This document shows positions 9,608 to 18,286 of a DNA stretch of 64,000 nt, piece by piece. Below the pieces are notes generated by a model. The model saw only the letters and a list, made by a program, of their open reading frames with translations. It was not told where the DNA came from and did not search any database. The translations under genes were made by a program, and so were the position numbers. This DNA comes from Stenotrophomonas nematodicola (lineage in GTDB: Bacteria; Pseudomonadota; Gammaproteobacteria; Xanthomonadales; Xanthomonadaceae): positions 62,001 through 126,000 of the forward strand of contig NZ_WIAY01000009.1 in the NCBI RefSeq assembly GCF_009467805.1, given 5' to 3'. Within the stretch, counting starts at the first letter, position 1. Each line of letters begins with the position of its first letter.

Positions 9608-11209
9608 TCAATAGAGCGTGCGTTCCGGTGCGCCCACCGGCGGCGGGCTGTACTGGTACAGCCAGGTTTCGGTCAGCGTACGGCCGCCGCTGCGCAGGTA
9701 CAGGCGGATGTCGATCTGCTGGGTGCTGTCGTCCGGCGGCACCACGTCGAACATCGCACGGTAGCCCTTGATCTCGCGCAGCGGGCGCGCCGAGACGATC
9801 TCGGTGCGGCCACGGCTGACCTGCACCACCGCTTCCACCTCGGCCTTGTCGATCAGCGCAGCCAGCTCGCCACCTGCGAAGTCCACGGCGAAGCGCCAGG
9901 AGAAGTACTCGCGCTTCTTGCCGATCACGCCGCCCAGGCCGGTGCGGCTGTCCACGCAGTGCGCCATCGGCGGTCGTGCCGGCGGCTGCGCGCCCCAGTA
10001 CAGCCGATAGCCCAGCAGCAGTTCCTGCCCTGGCTGCGGCTTGGCGTCGGGGTTCCAGAACGCCACGATGTTGTCGAAGGTTTCATCCACGGTGGGGATT
10101 TCCACCAGCTGCACCGAGCCCTTGCCCCATTGGCCCTTCGGCTCCACCCACAGGCACGGGCGCTTCTCGTAGAACACGCCGTCGTCCTGGTAATGGTCGA
10201 AGTTGCGGTCGCGCTGGAGCAGGCCGAAGCCGCGCGGATTGTTGTCCACGAACATGTTGAAGCGCAGCTGCGCCGGGTTGCACAGCGGGCGCCAGATCCA
10301 CTCGCCGGCGCCGGTCCACATCGACAGGCCATCGGTATCGTGGATTTCCGGCCGCCAGTCCCAGGCCATGCGGCGGTCGTTCTCGCCCACCTGGTACATG
10401 CTGGTGCACGGGGCGATGCCCAGCCGCTCGATCGCCTTGCGCGGATACAGCGCGCAGTCGATGTCCATCAGCAGCACATCGCCGTTGGTGATGGCGAAGC
10501 GGTAGGCGCCGGCAACGCTTGGCGAATCCAGCAGCGCATACACCACCAGGGTGTTGGAGTCGGCGGCCGGCTGCTCCAGGTAATAGGCGATGAAGTCCGG
10601 GAATTCCTCCGGACGGCCCATGCCGGTGTCGATCGCCAGGCCGCGCGCCGACTGGCCGTACTGGCCTTCCCTGCCGACCGCGCGGAAGTAGCTGGCACCG
10701 AGGAACGCGGCGAAGTCGCGGTCGGTGTCCTGGCGGGTGTTGAGGCGGAACCCGGCAAAGCCGAGGTCGGGCGGCAGGTGGCTGCCCTTCAGGCCGCTCT
10801 TGCCGTAGTCGAACGCGGCCGGGTCGTAGGCCAGTTCCTGGGCGGTGCCATCCACCACGTCGTACATGCGCACCGGGGAATGGAAGTACAGCCCGAGGTG
10901 GAAGAACTTGGCCTGGTACCTGCCGGGCTGGTCGGCCCACAGGGCGTGGTCCTGGCGGTAGCGGATGGACTGGTACTGGTCCCAGTCCAGCGCTTCCAGC
11001 GGACCCGGCAGGGTGCGCTTGTGGCTCTGGTAGGCCGCCTGGGACAGCGCGCGCGCCTGGCCCTTGAGGGAGGCGAAGTCGAACGGCTGCGGCTTGCCGA
11101 GGCGGCGCAGGCCGACCTGGTTGCCCTGCGCGGCGCAGGCCGGCAGCGCGGGCAGGCCGGCGGCAGCCAGGGCCAGGGAAGCGGTGCGGATGAAGTCGCG
11201 TCGTTGCAT
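9608..11209 (-). CDS. opgD: Periplasmic glucan biosynthesis protein OpgD
   Basis: A 533-residue MdoG/OpgD-family protein needed to shape osmoregulated periplasmic glucans. The N-terminus is a Tat signal (MQRRDFIRTASLALAAAG), as in OpgD, whereas OpgG uses Sec. Family segments include FDFASLKGQARALSQ, RYQAKFFHLGLYF, LGASYFRAVG, GLAIDTGMGRPEEFPDF, YQDDGVFYEKRPCLWVEPKG and FVDNNPRGFGLLQRDR. No ribosome site is obvious. Transcribed alone, with a SMAG hairpin at its end. Confidence 0.93.
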   Translation of the reverse strand: MQRRDFIRTASLALAAAGLPALPACAAQGNQVGLRRLGKPQPFDFASLKGQARALSQAAYQSHKRTLPGPLEALDWDQYQSIRYRQDHALWADQPGRYQAKFFHLGLYFHSPVRMYDVVDGTAQELAYDPAAFDYGKSGLKGSHLPPDLGFAGFRLNTRQDTDRDFAAFLGASYFRAVGREGQYGQSARGLAIDTGMGRPEEFPDFIAYYLEQPAADSNTLVVYALLDSPSVAGAYRFAITNGDVLLMDIDCALYPRKAIERLGIAPCTSMYQVGENDRRMAWDWRPEIHDTDGLSMWTGAGEWIWRPLCNPAQLRFNMFVDNNPRGFGLLQRDRNFDHYQDDGVFYEKRPCLWVEPKGQWGKGSVQLVEIPTVDETFDNIVAFWNPDAKPQPGQELLLGYRLYWGAQPPARPPMAHCVDSRTGLGGVIGKKREYFSWRFAVDFAGGELAALIDKAEVEAVVQVSRGRTEIVSARPLREIKGYRAMFDVVPPDDSTQQIDIRLYLRSGGRTLTETWLYQYSPPPVGAPERTLY

Positions 11210-11257
11210 GCAGGCAGCGATGGCAGGAAAGGGCCGGCCATCATAGGCAGGCGAACG

Positions 11258-14110
11258 TTAATTCGCCGAGGTGGACGCGGCGGAGCGTTCAGCCACGGCC
11301 AACGAGGGGCAGGCCTGCTGCGCCTGCGCCAGCTCGTGCGCCATCGCACCGCCCTGCGGCTGTTGCCGGCGTACGTCGGCCTGCAGCGCGGCCAGCGCCT
11401 GGCGGCCGCGCTGCGGCGCCTCGCCGCAGGACAGCAGCGCCAGCGATGCGCGTGCCCGCCAGCGCCGCTGCCGGGTATCGGGCTCCTCGCCCGGGAGCTG
11501 CGCAAGCGTTTCCAGCACGCGTCGCGCTTCCACGTCCTGCCCCATGCGCATCAGATTCCGCGCCCAGGCCAACTGCAGCTCCTGCTGCTGCGCCACTGCG
11601 ACCGTGCCGGCCGGAGCAATGCGCCGCATCAGGCTGATCAGCCGCTCACCGGCCTGACGCGGGTCGCCCTGCGCGCCGATGATGCCGGCCATCGCCTGGT
11701 CGGCCTGCAGCACCAGGGGGTCCAGCTCGCCGCGCTGCGCGGCCTGCCACTGCCGCCCTTCATGCAGGGCCGCCAGCGCCTCCCGCCAGCGGCCGCTGGC
11801 GGCCAGCGCCGTGCCCTGGTCGTAGAGCCCCTGCGGCAGCAGGCGCACGCAGTCCGGCTGGCGCCAGATGGCCACGGCGTGAGCGAAGTCGACCTCGGCT
11901 GCGGCGCTGTCGCCGCGCTCCAGCGCCAGTTGCCCCATCGCGTGCCAGGTCAGGCCGGTATCGCGGTGCTGCTCGCCCAACGCCTGTCGGGTCAGCCGGT
12001 GGACCTGCTGCAGCGTCGCTTCGGCCTGGTCCAGGTCGCCGCGCTGCATTGCCACTACCGCGCGCAGGCGTCGGATCGACAGGGTTTCCGGATGATCCGG
12101 TCCGTACAGGTTGACCGCGGCCGCCCAAGCCAGGTGCAGGGTCCGCTCGGCGCCGTCCAGGTCGCCCTGCGCGGCCAGGGTTTCGCCGAGGTGACGGCGC
12201 AGGGTGATCAGCTGCGGGTGGCGCCCGCCGACGCGGGTCTGCAGCAGCTGCAGGGCCTGGCGGTAACCTGACAACGCGGCCTGCGCATGGCCTTCGTCGC
12301 TGTCCAGCGCCGCCAGGTCGGACAGACTGTCGGCGGTGGCCACCACATCGCGCAGCACATCGCGGCGCAGCGCCAGTGCCGTGGTGAAGGCGGCACGCGC
12401 CGGGGCGCGGTAGCCGAGCAGCTGCTGGCAGCGCCCGAGCTGGGCGTGGTATTCGGCCACCAGCGTCGGCATCTGCAGGCGCTGCTGGCTGGCCAGCGCC
12501 TGCATCGGCAACAGGTGGGCCACGCAATCGCGCGAGCGGCCGAGCATGCGCAGCGCGCGCCCGCGCTGGGTAACCGCCTCCAGCTGCAGCGCCGGCGGCA
12601 CCTCCTTGACCTGCTCCAGCAGAGCACGCTGGCGATCCAGCGTCTGCAGGGCCAGCTGATAGTCGCCCAGGCCGATCCGCAGGCGGCCGATCACGCCCTC
12701 CAGGTCGGCCAGCGACAGCGGCTGGTCGGCCAGCTCCACTTCGCCGCGCTGCTGCCCGGTGGCCAGCAGCTGGCGCACATCGAAGCTGCCGTGGCGCACG
12801 CCGGCAGCGCGGTCGAACAGCCCCACGGTGAAATCCTGCATGGCCTGCGCGCGGGCGATCTCGCGGCGCGCCTGCTGCATCTGCCAGAGCGCCAGCACCG
12901 CCAGCGCGATCAAGGCGAGCACGCTGACCGTGCCCAGGCCGACGCCCCAGCGGTGGCGGCCGATGTACTTGCGCAGCCGGTACAGCGTGCCCTGCGGGCG
13001 GGCGTGGATCGGGCGACCCTCCAGAAACCGGCGCAGGTCCTGCGCCAACGCCTCGACCGAGGCATAGCGCTGGCCCGGCTCCTTCTGCAGCGCCTTGAGC
13101 AGCACCGTGTCCAGATCGCCCCGCACCCGCCGTGCCAGCCGCCGCAGCGCCGACCCGGCCGCGCCGCCCTCGCCGGCCCGGCGCAGCAGCAGGCTGGAGG
13201 CGCGCGGCGCACTGACCTCCATGATCGACCGCTCCCACTCGGCGTCGCTGTGCCGGCGCAGGCGATACGGCTTCTGCCCGGTGACCACCTCAAACAGCAC
13301 GACGCCCAGCGAGTACACATCGGTCAGCGTAGTCACCGGCGCGCCGCGTACCTGCTCGGGCGCGGCGTAGTGCAGGGTGAACGCGCGCGCCTCGGTGGGC
13401 GGGTGCACCGGGGGCTCGCCCTCGTCGGCATCGAGCAGCTTGGCGATGCCGAAATCCAGCAGCTTCACCTCGCCCTCGGCGGTGACCAGAATGTTGGAGG
13501 GCTTGAGGTCGCGGTGCACGATCAGGTTGGCGTGCGCGTGGCTGACCACCGCGCACACCTGCAGCATCAGCTGCAGGCGGCGTTCCAGCGGCAACTGCAG
13601 GCGCTGGCAGTAGTCGGTGATCGGCTCGCCTTCGACATACGCCAGCGCCAGGTAGGGCTGTCCCTGCAGGTCCATGCCGGCGTCCAGCAGCTCGGCCAGG
13701 TGCGGGTGCTGCAGGCGGGCCAGGATGTCGCGTTCGCGGCTGAAACGCTGGCGCAGCCCGGGGTCGGCATAGCCGCTGCGCAGCAGCTTCAGCGCCACCT
13801 GGCGCTGGTACAGCCCGTCGGCGCGTTCGGCCAGCCACACCTCGCCCATGCCGCCCTGCCCGAGCGGGCGCAGCAGCCGGTAGGGCCCGACGAGGGTGCC
13901 GACACGGCTGTCCTCCGGCGCGGCGGTCCACAGCGGCTGGGCCATGAACTCCTCGCTCTCGCGCTCGTGCACCAGCAGCCGCGCCAGGTCATCGGCCAGG
14001 CTTGGATCCTCGGCGCGAAGCTGCGCCAGCCGCTGCGCACGCTGTGCGTCGGTCAGGTCCAGCAACGGATCCAGCAGCGACGACAGCCGCCGCCAGCGCG
14101 AAGCCTCCAT
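11258..14110 (-). CDS. Membrane Ser/Thr protein kinase with TPR tail (PknS-like)
   Basis: A 950-residue Hanks-type kinase. The N-terminal helical segment (1-60) is followed by the kinase domain (about 75-365): glycine loop GQGGMGEV at 84-91, ATP lysine K108, catalytic HRDLKPSN with Asp201, and DFG at 219-221. A single membrane helix lies at about 389-409. The remaining ~530 residues are TPR-like helices (for example RHLGETLAAQGDLDGAERTLHLAWAA), probably periplasmic and sensing. A GGGAGGGG ribosome site precedes the ATG. The ECF sigma gene lies 63 bases upstream in the same operon. In Xanthomonas citri and Vibrio such kinases phosphorylate the partner ECF factor; this is inferred here from synteny. 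Confidence 0.92.
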   Translation of the reverse strand: MEASRWRRLSSLLDPLLDLTDAQRAQRLAQLRAEDPSLADDLARLLVHERESEEFMAQPLWTAAPEDSRVGTLVGPYRLLRPLGQGGMGEVWLAERADGLYQRQVALKLLRSGYADPGLRQRFSRERDILARLQHPHLAELLDAGMDLQGQPYLALAYVEGEPITDYCQRLQLPLERRLQLMLQVCAVVSHAHANLIVHRDLKPSNILVTAEGEVKLLDFGIAKLLDADEGEPPVHPPTEARAFTLHYAAPEQVRGAPVTTLTDVYSLGVVLFEVVTGQKPYRLRRHSDAEWERSIMEVSAPRASSLLLRRAGEGGAAGSALRRLARRVRGDLDTVLLKALQKEPGQRYASVEALAQDLRRFLEGRPIHARPQGTLYRLRKYIGRHRWGVGLGTVSVLALIALAVLALWQMQQARREIARAQAMQDFTVGLFDRAAGVRHGSFDVRQLLATGQQRGEVELADQPLSLADLEGVIGRLRIGLGDYQLALQTLDRQRALLEQVKEVPPALQLEAVTQRGRALRMLGRSRDCVAHLLPMQALASQQRLQMPTLVAEYHAQLGRCQQLLGYRAPARAAFTTALALRRDVLRDVVATADSLSDLAALDSDEGHAQAALSGYRQALQLLQTRVGGRHPQLITLRRHLGETLAAQGDLDGAERTLHLAWAAAVNLYGPDHPETLSIRRLRAVVAMQRGDLDQAEATLQQVHRLTRQALGEQHRDTGLTWHAMGQLALERGDSAAAEVDFAHAVAIWRQPDCVRLLPQGLYDQGTALAASGRWREALAALHEGRQWQAAQRGELDPLVLQADQAMAGIIGAQGDPRQAGERLISLMRRIAPAGTVAVAQQQELQLAWARNLMRMGQDVEARRVLETLAQLPGEEPDTRQRRWRARASLALLSCGEAPQRGRQALAALQADVRRQQPQGGAMAHELAQAQQACPSLAVAERSAASTSAN

Positions 14111-14173
14111 CGATCCCCTCCCGCCTGCTGACTGCCTACCCGCGCCGCCACGCGGGGCCCGGATGCCGCTGTG

Positions 14174-14740
14174 CTAGTCCTCGCGGACCGAGGCCAGCAG
14201 GAACATCCGTGCCTTCTGCCAGTCGCGCCGGATGCTACGTTCGGACCGCTGGCAGAGCTCGGCGATTTCCTGCTCGGACAGGCCGGCGAAGTAGCGCAGC
14301 TCCACCACCCGCGCCAGGTGCCCATCCACCGCCTGCAGGCGCGCCAGCGCCACGTCCAGCGCCAGCAGGTCCTCGTCCAGGCGCACGCCGCTGCTGCTGT
14401 TTTCGGGAATCTCGGCAACGCGCTTGAGATCGCCGCCGCGCTTGCGCGCGAGCCGGTTGCGGGCGTAATCCACCACCACGCTGCGCATCGCCGAGGCAGC
14501 ATAGGCGAAGAAGTGCGCGCGATCCTCGAAACGGGCGGCGCCGCGCGCGCCCAGCAGCTTGAGGTAGGACTCATGCACCAGCGAGGTGGCGTCCAGGGTG
14601 CGGTTCTGCTGCCCGGCCAGCTGCCGCCGCGCCATGCTGTGCAGCTCCTGGTACAGCAGGGTCAGGACCCGGTCCAGCGCGGCGCGGTCGCCCGCGCGGG
14701 CCGAGTCGAGCCATACGGTGATATCCGCGCTTTCGTTCAT
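14174..14740 (-). CDS. ECF sigma factor paired with the Ser/Thr kinase (EcfK/ECF43-like)
   Basis: A 188-residue ECF sigma factor with the region sigma2 block ATSLVHESYLKLLG and HFFAYAASAMRSVVVDYARNRLARKRGG, and the sigma4 helix-turn-helix VELRYFAGLSEQEIAELCQRSERSIRRDWQKARMFL. There is no anti-sigma gene; the kinase follows instead. Thr48 and Thr52 in TLDATSLVHE lie in region 2.2, where kinase-activated ECF43 members carry the phospho-acceptor threonine that replaces acidic residues needed for core binding. Function and target genes are inferred from the family; X. citri EcfK controls type VI secretion. Confidence 0.88.
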   Translation of the reverse strand: MNESADITVWLDSARAGDRAALDRVLTLLYQELHSMARRQLAGQQNRTLDATSLVHESYLKLLGARGAARFEDRAHFFAYAASAMRSVVVDYARNRLARKRGGDLKRVAEIPENSSSGVRLDEDLLALDVALARLQAVDGHLARVVELRYFAGLSEQEIAELCQRSERSIRRDWQKARMFLLASVRED

Positions 14741-14820
14741 CGCACACCCCCGCCGGTGACGTTGGCCGGACTATAGCGCCCCGGGAGAGACGGCCGCGAG
14801 ACGATGCGGCGATGGCCGGC

Positions 14821-15633
14821 TCAGCGTTGGCAGTGCCCGCACCAGACGCTGGCGCGCTGGCCGATGGTGGCGTGGCGCAGCGGCCGCCCGCACTGGCGGC
14901 AGGGTTGGCCGTCACGGCCGTAGACCAGCAGCTCCTGCTCGAAGTAGCCCGGGGCGCCGTCGGGGTTGATGAAGTCGCGCAGGGTGGTGCCGCCGCGGGT
15001 GATCGCGTGGCCGAGGATCTGCTTCACCGCCGTGGCCAGGCGCTGGTACCGCTCGCGGGAGATGCGCCCGGCCTCGCGCAGCGGGTTGATGCCGGCCATG
15101 AACAGGCTCTCGGCGGCGTAGATGTTGCCCACCCCCACCACGATGCCCTGGTCCATCAGGAAGGTCTTCACCGAGGCGCTGCGGCCACGGCTGCGCTGGA
15201 ACAGGTAGTCGCCGTTGAATTCGTCGTCCAGCGGCTCCGGGCCCAGCCCGGCCAGCAGTTCATGGGTCTCACCGGCCGGCTGCCAGAGCAGGCTGCCGAA
15301 CCGGCGCGGGTCGTTGAAGCGCAGCAGGCGGCCGTTGTCCAGGCTGATGTCCACGTGGTCGTGGGCCCGCACCGGGGTATCGCCGGGCAGCACGCGCAGG
15401 CTGCCGGACATGCCCAGGTGCAGCAGCGCGCTGCCGATGGCCGTGTCCAGCAGCAGGTACTTGGCGCGGCGGCGGACGCCGTCGATGGCCTGGCCCGGCA
15501 GCAGCGCGGCGATCTCCGCCGGGATCGGCCAGCGCAGGTCCGGCCGGCGCAGGATCACGCCGTGCACGCGGCGGCCTTCCAGGTGCGGCGCCAGGCCGCG
15601 ACGGGTGGTTTCGACTTCGGGAAGCTCGGGCAT
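14821..15633 (-). CDS. mutM: Formamidopyrimidine-DNA glycosylase
   Basis: A 270-residue base-excision repair enzyme that removes 8-oxoguanine and formamidopyrimidines and has AP-lyase activity. The invariant N-terminus MPELPEVE provides the catalytic Pro and Glu after Met removal. RRRAKYLLL and [10 protein letters not shown] are the DNA-contact regions, and [11 protein letters not shown] is the conserved helix. A C-terminal zinc finger CRQCG...CGHC completes it. Length and ends are normal. Single gene. Confidence 0.97.
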   Translation of the reverse strand: MPELPEVETTRRGLAPHLEGRRVHGVILRRPDLRWPIPAEIAALLPGQAIDGVRRRAKYLLLDTAIGSALLHLGMSGSLRVLPGDTPVRAHDHVDISLDNGRLLRFNDPRRFGSLLWQPAGETHELLAGLGPEPLDDEFNGDYLFQRSRGRSASVKTFLMDQGIVVGVGNIYAAESLFMAGINPLREAGRISRERYQRLATAVKQILGHAITRGGTTLRDFINPDGAPGYFEQELLVYGRDGQPCRQCGRPLRHATIGQRASVWCGHCQR

Positions 15634-15676
15634 GCGCAGATTCTAGCGAGCCCCCGCCCGCTGCGGACGGGCTGGT

Positions 15677-16042
15677 TCAGCGCGGCGGCGCGGCCAGTTC
15701 CTTGGCGCTCAGGTACCCGTCGCCGTTGGCGTCCTGCCTGTGGAAGCGCTCGATCAACGTCTGGCGCTGCTGTTCGCGGGTGATCGGGCTGCCCTTGCCG
15801 CCCGGCAGCTCATCGCGGGTCAGCACGCCATCGCCGTTGCGGTCCATGCGGTCGAACGCATACAGCATCCACTGCACGTACTCTTCCACGCCGACCTTGC
15901 CGTCGCCATCGCTGTCCATGCGCTGCAGGTAGCTGCCGGTGTCGGACACCTGGGCCTGGGCGGCCGCGCTGGCGAGCAGCAGCAGCCACGAAAAACGCCG
16001 CACGGGGCGGCGTTTTTCGGCTGACGGGTGAACACGGTGCAC
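15677..16042 (-). CDS. Exported EF-hand protein (start uncertain)
   Basis: A small exported calcium-binding protein with three canonical EF-hand loops: DSDGDGKVGVEE, DRNGDGVLTRDE and DANGDGYLSAKE. The signal peptide core FSWLLLLASAAAQAQ is clear, so the start must lie upstream of it. Two GTG codons are possible. GTG 16042 gives 121 residues, 3 bases after the desaturase stop and with a basic n-region KRRPVRRF. GTG 16003 gives 108 residues but sits in the loop of the terminator hairpin. I see no good ribosome site for either. Function beyond calcium binding is unknown. Confidence 0.75.
   Translation of the reverse strand: MHRVHPSAEKRRPVRRFSWLLLLASAAAQAQVSDTGSYLQRMDSDGDGKVGVEEYVQWMLYAFDRMDRNGDGVLTRDELPGGKGSPITREQQRQTLIERFHRQDANGDGYLSAKELAAPPR
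15991..16017. terminator. Strong intrinsic terminator of the desaturase gene
   Basis: Five A's, a GCCGC-type GC stem with a CACGGGG loop region, then five T's, which gives a bidirectional rho-independent terminator. It lies inside the 5' coding part, or over the start codon, of the EF-hand gene. Confidence 0.85.
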
Positions 16043-16045
16043 GGT

Positions 16046-17248
16046 TCAGTGCGCCGTCAGTGCGTAGCCCTTCAGGCGCGCGGCATAGTTCTGCAGCGCG
16101 GCGATGCCACTGGCCTCGGCCTCGTGGCACCAGGCCTGCAGCAGCTTCAGACGCTCGGCCGCGTCGTTGCCACGCGCTTCCAGCAAGGCCGCCAGACGGG
16201 CGCGGTGCTCGACCAGCACGCGGATGCGCGGACGCTGATCGACCCAGGTGCTGAGCTGGGCACGGCAATCGGGCTTGAGCCAGCGACCGTCGTTGACCAG
16301 CCCACGGCGCATGCGGCGCGGCAGCAGCTTGCGCAGCTTGGCGCCGGCCATCGCGGCCTCCTCGCGCAGCGCCGGCACGAATACGTTGCGCTGGTAGTCG
16401 GTCATCGCCTGGAAGCGGTGCGACAGCAGCGCCTTGAGGGTTTCCGCATCCGGCACGGCGATGTTCGGACGTACGTCCATGCTAGGCGCCACACGCAGCA
16501 CCTTGGCCAGGCGCAGCGCCTGCAGGCCGCGGATGGCGGCCCAGCCGATGTCGAACTCCCAACGGCGCATCGAGAAGCGGGCCGAGCTGGGGAAGGCGTG
16601 GTGGTTGTTGTGCAGCTCTTCACCGCCGATCCAGAACGCCCACGGCGTCAGGTTGGTGGAGGTGTCGGCCGACTCGAAGTTGCGGTAGCCCCACCAGTGG
16701 CCCAGGCCATTGACCACACCGGCGGCCCAGAACGGGATCCAGGCCATCTGGATCGCCCACAGCGCCACGCCGGGCAGGCCGAACAGCACGCTGTTGATGA
16801 CCAGCAGCGCGACCGGCCCCACGTTGGCGTGCGGGGTGTACAGGTGGCGCTCGATCCAGTCGTCGGGCGCGCCGCGACCGTACTGCTCGATGTCCGCGCG
16901 CATGCCGCGGGCCTCGCGGTACAGCTCCACGCCGCGCCAGAACACCTTGCCGATGCCCTTGGTCACCGGGCTGTGCGGGTCTTCATCGGTTTCCACCTTG
17001 GCGTGGTGCTTGCGATGGATCGCCACCCACTCCTTGGTGATCATCGAGGTGGTCAGCCATGTCCAGAAACGGAAGAAGTGGGCGATGACCGGATGGAAGT
17101 CCACGCCGCGGTGGGCCTGGCTGCGATGCAGGTACAAGGTGACGGCGAAGATGGTCAGCTGGGTGAACACCAGCAGCACCAGCGCCATGCCCCACCAGCC
17201 AAGGCCGACAACACCGCCGGTCAGGAAGTTGAGGAGCGTATCGAACAT
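16046..17248 (-). CDS. Acyl-lipid/acyl-CoA delta-9-type fatty acid desaturase
   Basis: A 400-residue integral-membrane di-iron desaturase that inserts a cis double bond in fatty acyl chains. The three histidine boxes are present: HRSQAHR, HRKHHAKVETDEDPH and EELHNNHHAFPSSARFS. Two pairs of membrane segments are visible (FLTGGVVGLGWWGMALVLLVF and VALLVINSVLFGLPGVALWAI). The C-terminal ~150 residues form a basic helical extension common in the Xanthomonadaceae version. The start at MFDTLLNFL is chosen over an upstream GTG-type extension because it begins just before the first membrane helix. Confidence 0.92.
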   Translation of the reverse strand: MFDTLLNFLTGGVVGLGWWGMALVLLVFTQLTIFAVTLYLHRSQAHRGVDFHPVIAHFFRFWTWLTTSMITKEWVAIHRKHHAKVETDEDPHSPVTKGIGKVFWRGVELYREARGMRADIEQYGRGAPDDWIERHLYTPHANVGPVALLVINSVLFGLPGVALWAIQMAWIPFWAAGVVNGLGHWWGYRNFESADTSTNLTPWAFWIGGEELHNNHHAFPSSARFSMRRWEFDIGWAAIRGLQALRLAKVLRVAPSMDVRPNIAVPDAETLKALLSHRFQAMTDYQRNVFVPALREEAAMAGAKLRKLLPRRMRRGLVNDGRWLKPDCRAQLSTWVDQRPRIRVLVEHRARLAALLEARGNDAAERLKLLQAWCHEAEASGIAALQNYAARLKGYALTAH

Positions 17249-17396
17249 CGCAGGACTCCGGGCCGCAGCGGCCAGCAAGGAAACGGGTACACCTCCGGAC
17301 ATGATGGGGCCTGACGTTGCAAACTTCATCCATCCGGTGCGATTTTTACGGCGTCATTCAGTTCAAACCCTCCTTCGTGAGCATGCCCCCGCATTC

Positions 17397-18227
17397 ATGA
17401 CAGTTGCCGCCTCTTCCCCCTCCCCGTTGTCCACCACCCCGCTGATCGAACTGGACCGCGCCTGCGTGATCCGGGGCCAGGTGCGGGTGCTGCACGAGCT
17501 CAGCCTTCGCATTGCCCAAGGCCAGCACACCGCGCTGCTCGGCCCCAATGGCTGCGGCAAGTCGTCCTTCATCAAGCTGATCACCCGCGAGCTGTACCCG
17601 CTGGCCCACGGCGACGGGACGGTGGCCGTACGCGTGCTGGGGCAGAACCGCTGGCAGGTGGACCGGCTGCGCTCACAGCTGGGCATCGTTACCGGCGACC
17701 TCAGCAGCTCGCTGGCCGACATGCCCGGGCTGACCGTCGAAGAGGCCGTGCTGTCGGGGTTTTTCGCCAGCTTCGTGGTGCCGGCCTTCCGTGAAATCAC
17801 CGAGGACATGCGCGCGCGGGTGCGTGAAACGCTGACCATGACCGCCGCCCTGCCCCTGCTGCAGCGCCGCTATGCCGAGCTGTCCGCCGGCGAGACGCGG
17901 CGGGTGCTGATCGCCCGTGCGCTGGTCAACCGCCCGCAGGCGCTGCTGCTGGACGAACCGTCCACCGGCCTGGACCTGGTGGCGCGCCAGCACCTGATCG
18001 CCACCATGCGGGCGCTGGCTGTCCAGGGCATCACCCTGGTGCTGGTCACCCACCACATCGAAGAGGTGATTCCGGAGATCGAGCGGGTGGTACTGCTGCG
18101 CGCCGGCAGGATCGTCGCCGACGGCAGCCGCGCCGCGCTGCTGCGCGATGCACCGCTGTCGGAGGTGTTCGGCGGCCCGATCCAGGTAGTGGAGCAGGAC
18201 GGGCGGTTGAGCGCGTTCGCCGGCTGA
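17397..18227 (+). CDS. Stand-alone ABC transporter ATP-binding protein
   Basis: A 276-residue ABC ATPase with Walker A LLGPNGCGKSS, an ABC signature LSAGETRRVLIARALV, Walker B QALLLDEPSTGLD, and a switch His in VLVTHHIEE. Its layout resembles ModF/iron-type ATPases, and VTHHIEEVIPEIERVVLLR is typical of that group. No permease or binding-protein gene is adjacent, so the transported substrate, if any, is unknown. The start was set at the ATG that gives MTVAASSPSPLS. An upstream stretch in the same frame overlaps the desaturase gene antisense and is not coding. Confidence 0.85.
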   Translation: MTVAASSPSPLSTTPLIELDRACVIRGQVRVLHELSLRIAQGQHTALLGPNGCGKSSFIKLITRELYPLAHGDGTVAVRVLGQNRWQVDRLRSQLGIVTGDLSSSLADMPGLTVEEAVLSGFFASFVVPAFREITEDMRARVRETLTMTAALPLLQRRYAELSAGETRRVLIARALVNRPQALLLDEPSTGLDLVARQHLIATMRALAVQGITLVLVTHHIEEVIPEIERVVLLRAGRIVADGSRAALLRDAPLSEVFGGPIQVVEQDGRLSAFAG

Positions 18228-18255
18228 CCCGGCACCCGCGGGAGGCGCCCACAAG

Positions 18256-18279
18256 GGGGCGGGGCCCTTGCCCCGCCCC
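18256..18279. terminator. GC-rich hairpin between convergent genes
   Basis: A perfect 9-bp stem GGGGCGGGG / CCCCGCCCC with a 6-base loop lies between the ABC ATPase stop and the stop of the next minus-strand gene. There is no T-run, so it may need Rho or act as an mRNA-stabilising end. Confidence 0.6.
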
Positions 18280-18286
18280 GCCGTCC

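Noticed and set aside
17249..17396. Sigma-70 promoter for the desaturase gene (TTGAAC ... TAAAAAT)
   Set aside because: The spacing is only 12-13 bases, too short to claim.
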